A stretch of 64,000 nt of DNA from NCBI GenBank assembly GCA_031772625.1, contig CM062813.1, positions 767,684,720 to 767,748,719 on the forward strand. The letters are read 5' to 3'. The number at the start of each line of letters is the position of its first letter. Position 1 is the first letter of the stretch. The stretch comes from Pinus tabuliformis. Its lineage: Eukaryota; Streptophyta; Pinopsida; Pinales; Pinaceae. Of the stretch, positions 9,930 through 18,412 are shown piece after piece. Under the pieces are notes generated by a model, which had not been told where the DNA came from, ran no database searches, and saw only the letters and a program-made list of their open reading frames with translations. The position numbers were made by a program, and so were the translations under genes.

Positions 9930-12900
9930 CTACAGGTTCTGGCCTGATAAAATTATCTGTGTCAAATTCCTCCATACTTCCTGTGTGGGCAATTGATGAT
10001 TTATGATTGCCCCCATAGTCTCATCTGCTTCAGTATACTTAAAGAAATTTGGTGGTGTATCAAACAGATGATCAATTTCATTCATAATAAAAAACAGATT
10101 ATCCACCCTATCATACAGATTCTGCCCTGATGCTGGCCCTGTGTCTGTTGAGGTACTGGGCTGTTTTGCAATCTGTGCTACTGCATGGGCATCAATCCTT
10201 TTGTTGTAATTTTCTAGGGTGAGCAGTCTTCCTACACTGCTTAAAATGCTGGGGAGGCCTCTGTTCTGCAATGCCACAAATCTGTCCAGGAACTTGTTGA
10301 TCTCGGTCTGCATATCCTGTGTCCTCCTCTCCAGCGTACCAACTAGACTTCTTAGTGTCAGGACTCTTTTAACTACTGAGATTGTTTCAGTCCTGTTAGT
10401 AATTCCCATGGTAGCTAGTTGAGAGCTAGTTTTGTTATTTAAAACATTGATCATTCTGCTGGCAGCATCTGGCATGTGGCCAAGGCTTGCTCTGGCTCTG
10501 TGTATTTCCTTGTTTGCCTTGGTGATGAGTACTATTTGCTCATCCATAGTCTCAATATACTGCCATTGATTGGTGATGGACCGCCCAATGTTGCCCCAGA
10601 GGACTGCTTTCAATTCTGCTGTTACTTTTTCTAGTGCAAGCTCTTTTTCTAGTTCAGCTATTCTCTTTTTTAGAGCTTTTATCTCTCTCTCCTTTGCTGC
10701 TTCATTCTGCTTGCTTTTGTCAAATTTTTCATTCACCTTGGCCAAAGATTTCTTGACTTCATCAAGCTCTTTCATTTGAGATTCAAGAACTTGGATCTCA
10801 GCTTGCAGCTTCTGCATATCCAGACTGGGAGTCTGTCCTGGTGTTGGTGTAGTTGTTGCTGTAGATGGTGCTGTAGTTCCCGTTTGCTGAGGAGGAGGAG
10901 TAGTTGTTGGAGGGACTTCCTCAAGATTAATTATCACAGGAGGAGGCTGGGAGGGTTGGCCCTCTTCTCTTTGCTTCATTGCTGTTTGTAGTGCTGCCTT
11001 TGCAGCTTCTGATTGTCCTAGCTGGTCTTGAGTTCGAACCAGCTCCTTGTACAGGGATATCAGTAGGTCTGTAGCATCCTTTTCCTGCCTTTGCTGGGCA
11101 ACCTCGTCTGTTTGCGGATGGATGGTAGCTGGGAGCTTGATTTTCTTTCTTAAGGCCGCCATGTCTGCATCCCTTAGCTTCAAGAGTTCTTGGATACCCT
11201 TAACATCTTTAGGATCATGTCCTATTTCTATAATTACCTCTTCCAAGGACTTGATCCTGTTGTCCTTGGCTTGTGATGATGCTCTCTCCAATTCCAGCTG
11301 AGATGCTGTGTTATCAAGGCTGCTCTTCAATTTGTAGTTCTCCAATGTCTCATCTGCCAAGGAGGCATACACCATTTCACCAGTTTGTTTATGTAATTCA
11401 ATCTTATCCATAGGGTGTATGTCTTTGGCCAGCACCTCCATGTTGGTTCTTAGGTAATCCGAGGTAGTTTGAGGATGCAGCGTTGTGGGCATGAAGTGAC
11501 TCATGATCATCTTGCCTTCACTTACATCAAAGGCAGACATGAGTCTTTGCTGATTGGTAGGAGCCAGGTTCAGCAAATGATTGTACAGCTGTACTTTAAT
11601 AGGATCACTCCTCCTCTTAATGTCAATAAATTGCTGTTTGATGCTGGACTGTCCTTCTCTGTGCTGGCTGGAGGAGCTGACCTCTCCTCCTATAGTTCTA
11701 TCATGTTCATGCTGGAATGAACTGGCTGAAACTTCTCCACTGGGTGGGCTCATGCCCATTGCTTGCCTCACTGCTATGTCATCCTCTTGAGAGTCATTTA
11801 GTCTTTGTCTTTTCTCTCCCCGATTGATGGATGAAGTCAGGGGAGTCTCTCTATCCCTTTTCCTGGTTAAGTCCTCCTTTTGTGGGGTTTGGAGGACTGA
11901 GGTATCAACAGTAGTTTCTGCCCTAGGAGGCACTATTGTCTGAGCCTGTTGCTCAGTGGAGCTTGGAGCATCAATCACTTTTTCTTGCTGCAAGGGCTGC
12001 TGTTCACTAAACTGTTCCTCTTCCTGTTGCTGCCCGAGTTCCTGCTGCTCCATCTCTTCTTGCTGCTGTAGCAATGTATCCACTTGTTCTTCTGTCAATG
12101 GAGGTGGCTGTTCCACCTGCTTCCCTTTATCTTTGCTTGCTGTCTGTGGTGCTTTCTCGGCAGTTTGCTGCTGTGCTGTTGATGATGTAGCAGCTGCTCC
12201 AAGTTGCTTTTTGTAGGAGAGGGGCACCTGTCCACAAGTTTCCAAGTCAGCTTCCTTTTGCATATTTCTAGCCTCTCTCTCAAGTAACTCTTCATTAGTA
12301 ATTTCCTCCTCTAGGGTACCCTCTTCCCAATTTGATGCATTGGCATACTGTTCAATCTCGGGTTGTCTCTTGTGTGCATAGCTACCCAATTTGTATCTAA
12401 TCCTCCTGAGGGAGATAGCATGATTGGGGTCATAGGGTATCCATTCAAAGCTGGTTTGCAGTCTGAGGCCTTCCAGGATAGTGTTTGCCTCTTTCCATCC
12501 CTCTTCTTTTCTGTTATATAGGAAAGGACCCAGCTGGTTCCTTACCTTCAACTGTGACTTCTTGTTGTTGCTCTGAAAATGAAGATAGTCTGAGTTCCCA
12601 AACTGTCTGAAATATTCCAAGGCAAAAAGCCTCATGGGGACATACCTTGGCAACCTAAATGGGTTCAACTCACAGCCATATATTCTGATGACTGTGTGGT
12701 TTTGGTAGAAGTACCAATTACCAATGCTGTAGGACTTATTCAAATGGAGAATTCTCCTCATGTCATCAGTTAGTCTAGGAGGAGGAGTACCATGCAATAC
12801 TGTCATGACTGGATAGATGAATAAGTCAATGAACTCAGTGTATGTGTAAGGTGATACAGAGGTATGATGAAAAACAGAAGTCCAGAACACAACTGACCTT

Positions 12901-13700
12901 GGAATTCCCTGGGCATTGAGTGGCTTCAAAGGAACAGAGAAGGTGGCTGGCTGATAGAACAAGAATAGGTGGTATATATATGAAGTATACCTGAATAGTC
13001 TTTCCCTCTTCAAGTTCATAAACTGCTCATGGATTTTATCTGCAATGTAGGTTGCATAGTCATAATGTACAGCTGGGGGTTTACCAGGAGAGAATATAGA
13101 CAGCATTGCCATTAGGCTATCATCCACATCCTCCATCCCCCTGAATCCTAGGACATAACTGATTAAATCCACTAACATCCTGCCCAATTCATTCAAATAG
13201 TGATACCCAATAGGAGGGGTTCTGACTGATTCAGAGCCTGGTCTTACAAACAACTGATTGATTTTAATGATTTGGTCATTTGACAGCTTGGTCCCTTTGT
13301 TTATCAAATTCTGCATAAAGAGGGGGGTCAATTGCTTGGCAGTTTGGAAGTGCAGCATTCCATTTATACTCTCTGGGGTAATCTGGAACAGGATTGAGCC
13401 TGTGGGGCTGATGACAGCTCTTTGGTTTGGGTCATAACATTCCTGGCAGCTGTAGATCAGTTCTGGCATAGGATTTACTTGGGGAAGGTTGTAGATGGGC
13501 AAATTTGAGTCCCAAATTCCCAAGATGTCTGCCCCACTCAGGTGCTGGGCTTTTAACTCATTCATCATCTGGATATTGTATTTGGTTCCCATAGGGAACC
13601 AGTCCAGCATTTGGTAATCCATGTCTCCCAGGGCTTTCCATGCTAATTCCTGGTGAGGAGCATTGAGGGGCTTGATATTTAGAGCAATAGGAGTCTCCAT
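9930..13700 (-). CDS. LTR-encoded 1256-aa coiled-coil protein of unknown function
   Basis: Uninterrupted 1256 codons on the same strand as gag-pol. The start is well supported: a TGA lies two codons upstream and the ATG sits in a good context (A at -3, G at +4). Residues 1-435 look globular, with aromatic-rich segments around 160-365. Residues 455-600 are Gln/Glu-rich, and RKR/KRQR clusters at 613-633 resemble a bipartite nuclear localisation signal. Helical, probably coiled-coil stretches occupy ~770-910 and ~960-1035, separated by a Pro/Thr-rich linker (~915-960). The C-terminal ~220 residues look helical. I see no signal peptide, membrane anchor, zinc knuckle, protease or polymerase motif, so it is not an obvious Env or Gag. 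It lies wholly inside the 7.2-kb LTR. Function unknown; extra-ORF proteins of large gypsy elements are the nearest analogy. Confidence 0.8.
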   Translation of the reverse strand: METPIALNIKPLNAPHQELAWKALGDMDYQMLDWFPMGTKYNIQMMNELKAQHLSGADILGIWDSNLPIYNLPQVNPMPELIYSCQECYDPNQRAVISPTGSILFQITPESINGMLHFQTAKQLTPLFMQNLINKGTKLSNDQIIKINQLFVRPGSESVRTPPIGYHYLNELGRMLVDLISYVLGFRGMEDVDDSLMAMLSIFSPGKPPAVHYDYATYIADKIHEQFMNLKRERLFRYTSYIYHLFLFYQPATFSVPLKPLNAQGIPRSVVFWTSVFHHTSVSPYTYTEFIDLFIYPVMTVLHGTPPPRLTDDMRRILHLNKSYSIGNWYFYQNHTVIRIYGCELNPFRLPRYVPMRLFALEYFRQFGNSDYLHFQSNNKKSQLKVRNQLGPFLYNRKEEGWKEANTILEGLRLQTSFEWIPYDPNHAISLRRIRYKLGSYAHKRQPEIEQYANASNWEEGTLEEEITNEELLEREARNMQKEADLETCGQVPLSYKKQLGAAATSSTAQQQTAEKAPQTASKDKGKQVEQPPPLTEEQVDTLLQQQEEMEQQELGQQQEEEQFSEQQPLQQEKVIDAPSSTEQQAQTIVPPRAETTVDTSVLQTPQKEDLTRKRDRETPLTSSINRGEKRQRLNDSQEDDIAVRQAMGMSPPSGEVSASSFQHEHDRTIGGEVSSSSQHREGQSSIKQQFIDIKRRSDPIKVQLYNHLLNLAPTNQQRLMSAFDVSEGKMIMSHFMPTTLHPQTTSDYLRTNMEVLAKDIHPMDKIELHKQTGEMVYASLADETLENYKLKSSLDNTASQLELERASSQAKDNRIKSLEEVIIEIGHDPKDVKGIQELLKLRDADMAALRKKIKLPATIHPQTDEVAQQRQEKDATDLLISLYKELVRTQDQLGQSEAAKAALQTAMKQREEGQPSQPPPVIINLEEVPPTTTPPPQQTGTTAPSTATTTPTPGQTPSLDMQKLQAEIQVLESQMKELDEVKKSLAKVNEKFDKSKQNEAAKEREIKALKKRIAELEKELALEKVTAELKAVLWGNIGRSITNQWQYIETMDEQIVLITKANKEIHRARASLGHMPDAASRMINVLNNKTSSQLATMGITNRTETISVVKRVLTLRSLVGTLERRTQDMQTEINKFLDRFVALQNRGLPSILSSVGRLLTLENYNKRIDAHAVAQIAKQPSTSTDTGPASGQNLYDRVDNLFFIMNEIDHLFDTPPNFFKYTEADETMGAIINHQLPTQEVWRNLTQIILSGQNL

Positions 13701-14315
13701 AGTTCTTCAAAGTGCAAGAATTGTAGGTGGATAGTAAAAATGGAAGCAACACAGAATGGAGGTGATTCTCTGTAAAAACAGTTTGTATTTTGGATACCAG
13801 AGGGGAATTTACTCAACAGCAATTGAAATACTGTTTGTTTTTAGGAGCAGAGCTTCTCTGTGGTCTTACTGTCCTCTTCCAGCGGGTGAATTGTATTTAC
13901 CAAGAAATCTGCCGGGAAATGCAGAGGGACAGTGGTTTTGAGCGAAATTACAAGTATTGAGGCTCGGCCGGTGCTTGTTGGACTTCACAGTTACAATGGT
14001 GGACGTGCAGAGGGAAATGGGCGGTGCAAATGTAGTTTTAAGGTGTCTTTAGCCTTCTGAGCAACTTAAATTTCAATAACAGTCGTATGGAGGGCAGAAC
14101 AATGGTAAATACCTGTTAATTGACGAACAGAGGTTGCGCAGGTGTGCACGGTTGCTGCTGAGGAGGTCGCCCGGGTTAACTCAACAGGTTGGCGGAAATT
14201 CGAACGTAAACGGTCATGCAGAGAGAACAATAGCGACAGGAGTGAAAAGTGGAAAAAAAACACGGTTTTTTGGGTAAATATAGACCTTTTTTACCATTTT
14301 GGCGCTTTTTAGTGA

Positions 14316-14384
14316 TGACGTCAGCATGACGTCATTGGTGGGTCAAGGTGAGGTGACGTCAGCTGACGTCATCGGGTGACGTGG
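14316..14384. promoter_or_regulatory. Cluster of TGACGTCA palindromes (LTR 8681-15943)
   Basis: TGACGTCA at 14316-14323, 14327-14334, 14354-14361 and 14364-14371, then TGACGTGG at 14377-14384. It lies ~620 bases before the large ORF's start in the sense direction, suited to a bZIP-responsive enhancer for that ORF. The role is inferred from motif density. Confidence 0.5.
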
Positions 14385-14512
14385 CGGTAGACTATTGGTC
14401 CAAGGGGCGATGAGGTGGCAGCCATGTCAGCGGCCAGGTGGACGAATAGCAGGGGCGAGTACAGCGGATGTGACGTGGCGATGCGTTGGCGGAAAACAGG
14501 TGGCGGTTAGGA

Positions 14513-14729
14513 CCGTAGCGGTTACGGTTAAGGCTAACCGCTACGGTTTCTCGGGGCGGTTTGGGTACGGCGCCGAAGTTGTCAGGCCCGGCTCCGAGAT
14601 ACCTTAGCGTTTGACGCGTGGAGAGGTACTGACGTGACGCAACGTCACCTTCTCGGGCGGTAAAGGACGGCAGTGGGGGCCGCTCCGATATTGCTGTGGG
14701 TCGTCGGATCTCAGAGACTTGATCCGACG
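14513..14729. other. Three inverted repeats in the GC-rich LTR block
   Basis: Perfect 11-base arms CCGTAGCGGTT/AACCGCTACGG (14513-14523, 14536-14546); GTGACG-CAA-CGTCAC (14634-14648); and perfect 9-base arms CGTCGGATC/GATCCGACG (14702-14710, 14721-14729). All can fold in RNA or DNA. The first has one arm mismatch in the outer LTR copies (460-493 and the 44252 copy). Confidence 0.55.
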
Positions 14730-15084
14730 GTGGGCGGAGTGCAGAGATGCTCGGGTTGTATGCGGGCGGAAAACTTTGGGTAGAGGGTTTTTCGTTGGTT
14801 TTTCATTGTTTTTTCATTGGTTTTTCATGTTTATTATTTAAAACAAACAATGCGCTAACCTTTGGAAATGCGCCAGAGGCGGGTTTTTTGGCTTTGGTAA
14901 CTTTTGCAAAGGATTTAAAGGCGGAAGAGGGTTTTATAAGGGTTTTTCCAATGCAAATGGTGGTTTTAAGGAGCAATTTGACTTGCAGCAAGGGGGAATG
15001 GGATGGAACAGGTTCACCAAAGTGACCAGATGTCATTTTGGTCCCTTTTGAAGAATATAGGGCTATAATGCCAAGGGGAAGGAG

Positions 15085-15092
15085 TATTTATA
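15085..15092 (-). promoter_or_regulatory. Candidate TATA box, upstream LTR promoter
   Basis: Sense TATAAATA about 850 bases into the LTR; a CTATATAG lies ~65 bases before it in sense. It is conserved in the other copies (e.g. 1021-1028). It could drive transcripts in which the 1256-codon ORF is first. No start site can be seen from sequence alone. Confidence 0.35.
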
Positions 15093-16200
15093 AGATTTGG
15101 GGCTTTATACACCATAGTGTTAGTATTATTAGGGGAAGGGGTAAAATAGGGGAGCTATATAGTAGAATTAGAGGTTAATATGAATGAAGGGAGCAAATGA
15201 AGGGGATTTTACTGAGTTTATCTGAAATTGACTTGGTTTTGAGAGTAGATCAAAATGAAAAGATCTTAGACAAGAAATGTGGATTCTGAATGAACTAGAA
15301 CCACCATAAAACCATGATCTCTCTTCATAAATCTCAGCTAAAGAAAGGGAGTGTTAGTAATGGAATGGAGGGGAAGAGGGAAGTTAGTCATGCTCCTTGC
15401 TGTAATATGATGGGATTAACCACTTTGTTCATTGATAGATTTTGCCTTGGCAAAACACCTCTTGACATATGAGTAATGGTGAAAATATCCTTTCTGCAAC
15501 CACAACTGCCTACCCAGCTATTTTCCTAGCATTTTTTGTTTCTCCATAGAGGGTGCATTTGGACTTGCAAACCCTTACTTGCCTTTTCTTTTCTTTGGCT
15601 TTTTCTTTTTCTTTCTATCTACTTCTACCCTTATTTCTTCCAAGGTCCCAGATTAAGCTGTTGGGAACTTTACTCCTCTACCTAAACTACTTGTCTGCCA
15701 AGATTAAGCAGTTTGGACAGACTTCTTTCTCTATTCTATAACTCAAAATTGAAACATGGCATGATCCAGATTAGACTGTTGAATCATCCACAAAATTGAA
15801 ATAAGGTCCTCAATACTTGAAACACTTTACCCACCTCTTGTTCTCTAGGAAATATGGGATCTTTGTAATACCAAAGCAGAGCATATTTGGACTTTCTTTG
15901 GCCAATCATGAAATATGAAACCTATTAGTATAGGTATCCAACAGTGGCTCCACATGGGGATGGTTTTTCTTCTGAAAGACCAAGAACAGCAGGTCAGATT
16001 GCCTTGTTCTTTGACTGCCCATCTCAATCTTTGAAATCTGCTGCATAAATGTGTCAAACTTGTGTGCTTTTTCCTTGGAGAACCTCTGATTCTATTTGCC
16101 TTTTACTGCTGGTGAATCACTTGGGAAAACTGCTTTTTACAATCTAAGACAGAAAACAATATGTACATCTGCATATATACAATGAATCCTTGGATTCCAC

Positions 16201-16899
16201 TCATAATGAACAGTCAAAGTAGTGCTTCAGCATCCTGCCATTGACAGGACCTTCATCCAAGTCAGTTTCAGTCAGACTTTTAAGGAAGTAAGTGTTGTTA
16301 CCTTGTACTGCTTGGACAGCAAATGGTCCTTTCCATAAAGAGTCAAAAATTTCCATGTTTCCCTTTCTCTTCTCTTCTTGCATCCCACTTTAAAACTTTG
16401 TCCCCTACATTGAAATCTTCTGCTTTGGTTCTTCTATCAAAGGCCTTTTTCAGTTTCTCTTGTAGTATCTGCACTCTGCTGAAAACTTGTTCTTAGTTTG
16501 CTGTAAACAGATTATCTGATTAATCCTTCTTTGCATGTCAATTGGCTCTGCTTGGCTTTCTTGCAGAAGTTTCATAACCGGCACTCCTAGTGATGAAGGA
16601 AATCTGGCCTCTAATCCATAGAATAACTCATATGGGCTGGTCCCAATTGATCTTTTAGGTTGTTAGTCTGTCTGCCATAAAGCATTTACTAGTTTCTTAT
16701 GCCAGTTCTTTTTGTTCTCTTCAGTACTTTCTTTATGATATTTATTAAACTTTTGTTTGATGATTCAGCAAGGCCATTTCCTTGAGGATAGTAGCGCTGT
16801 AGAATGGCCCAAAGTAATGTGAAATTTTATGGCAGAAGTTCACCATTTTCTTGGATCTGAAGGCAGCAGCAGCAGCATTGTCTGTTATTGGCATTTGTG
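16201..16899 (-). pseudogene. Pol 3' fragment cut by assembly gap
   Basis: Corresponds to the integrase end of the unit-1 pol (2142 to ~2830), with several one-base indels (extra AA near 16347; CC to C near 16722). The last ten bases before the N run match unit-1 position ~3082 instead of the expected ~2832, so ~250 bases are skipped at the gap edge. It is a partial, error-prone contig end, not a biological end. 15944-16200 is the non-coding stretch equivalent to 1884-2141. Confidence 0.75.
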
Positions 16900-16999
16900 N
16901 NNNNNNNNNNNNNNNNNNNNNNNNNNNNNNNNNNNNNNNNNNNNNNNNNNNNNNNNNNNNNNNNNNNNNNNNNNNNNNNNNNNNNNNNNNNNNNNNNNN
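16900..16999. other. Assembly gap (100 N)
   Basis: Exactly 100 N. The left edge is in pol (unit-1 equivalent ~3090) and the right edge is inside the next LTR (equivalent ~726). For a regular array at least ~11.7 kb is missing, so 100 is a placeholder length. Confidence 0.95.
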
Positions 17000-18161
17000 G
17001 GTAGAGGGTTTTTTCGTTGGTTTTTCATTGGTTTTTCATTGGTTTTTTCATGTTTATTATTAAAAAACAAACTATGCGCTAACCTTTGGAAATGCGCCAG
17101 AGGCGGGTTTTTTGGCTTTGGTAACTTTTGCAAAGGATTTAAAGGCGGAAGAGGTTTTATAAGGGTTTTCCAATGCAAATGGTGGTTTGAGGAGCAATTT
17201 GACTTGCAGCAAGGGGGAATGGATGGAACAGGTTCACCAAAGTGACCAGATGTCATTTTGGTCCCTTTTGAAGAACATATGGCTATAATGCCAAGGAAGG
17301 AGTATTTATAAGATTTGGGGCTTTATACACCATAGTGTTAGTATTATTAGGGAAGGGGTAAATAGGGGAGCTATATAGTAGAATTAGAGGTTAATATGAA
17401 TGAAGGGAGCAAATGAAGGGAATTTACTGAGTTTATCTGAAATTGACTTGGTTTTGAGAGTAGATCAAAATGAAAAGATCTTAGACAAGAAATGTGGATT
17501 CTGAATGAACTAGAACCACCATAAAACCATGATCTCTCTTCATAAATCTCAGCTAAAAGAAAGGGAGTGTTAGTAATGGAATAGAGGGGAAGAGGGAGGT
17601 TAGTCATGCTCCTTGCTGTGATTTGATGGAATTAACCACTTTGTCCATTGATAGATCTTTGCCTTGGCAAAACACCTCTTGACATATGTGTAATGGTGAA
17701 AATACCCTTTCTGCAACCACAACTGCCTACCCAGCTATTTTCCTAGCATTTTTGTTTCTCCTTAGAGGGTGCATTTGGACTTGCAAACCCTTACTTGCCT
17801 TTTCTTTTCTTTGGCTTTTTCTTTATTCTTTTCTATCTACTTCTACCCTTATCTCTTCCAAGGTCCCAGATTAAGCTGTTGGGAACCTTTACTTCTCTAC
17901 CTAAACTACTTGTCTGCCAAGATTAAGCAGTTTGGACAGACTTCTTTCTCTATTCTATAACTCAAAATTGAAACATGGCATGATCCCATTTAGACTGTTG
18001 AATCATCCACAAAATTGAAATAAGGTCTCAATACTTGAAACACTTTACCCACCTCTTGTTCTCTAGGAAATATGGGATCTTTGTAATACCAAAGCAGAGC
18101 ATATTTGGACTTTCTTTGGCCAATCATGAAATATGAAACCTATTAGTATAGGTATCCAACA
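17000..18161 (-). repeat. Giant LTR, partial copy (3' LTR of unit 2)
   Basis: Matches 726-1883 and resumes directly after the gap. It shares variants with the 30242-32109 copy (TTTGATGGAATTAACC and CTTTGTCC where the other three copies have TATGATGGGATTAACC and CTTTGTTC), as expected for the two LTRs flanking one internal region. Confidence 0.8.
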
Positions 18162-18412
18162 GTGGCTCCACATGGGGATGGTTTTTCTCTGAAAGACCAA
18201 GAACAGCAGGTCAGATTGCCTTGTTCTTTGACTGCCCATCCAATCTTTGAAATCTGCTGCATAAAATGTGTCAAAATTGTGTGCTTCCTTTTCCTCTGAT
18301 TCTATTTGCCTCTTACTGCTTGGTGAATCACTTGGGAAAACTGCTTTTTTACAATCTAAAACAGAAAACAATATGTACATCTGCATATATACAATGAATC
18401 CTTGGATTCCAC

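Larger units (their letters stand above)
8681..15943 (-). repeat. Giant LTR, complete copy (7263 bp)
   Basis: Sense 5' end TGTTGGATACC at 15943 and 3' end GGGTGTTAACA at 8681, giving TGTT/AACA terminal inverted repeats. In sense order it holds TATAAATA (15092-15085), a GC/CpG-rich block with hairpins and TGACGTCA palindromes (~14730-14310), the 1256-codon ORF (13700-9930), a second TATA (9560-9555) and ~870 bases of AT-rich DNA without ORFs down to 8681. The two other complete copies are 7220 and 7261 bp. Boundaries rest on the PBS at one end and the array edge at 46143 at the other. If right, this is an exceptionally long LTR. Confidence 0.72.

Noticed and set aside
10219..12216. Several plus-strand Cys/Ser-rich ORFs
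   Set aside because: Antisense shadows of the Gln/Glu-rich and coiled-coil parts of the 1256-codon ORF.
9930..13700. Envelope-like or Gag identity for the LTR ORF
   Set aside because: No signal peptide, membrane anchor or zinc knuckle is visible, and a separate Gag is present.
13793..13799. GATACCA (sense TGGTATC) upstream of the large ORF as a Met-type PBS
   Set aside because: Only seven bases match and no TG/CA terminus is beside it. The 18-base tRNA-Arg-like site at 8659-8676 with a proper terminus is far stronger and recurs in all units.
16829..17256. ORFs spanning the N run
   Set aside because: They exist only because N codons were translated as unknown residues.
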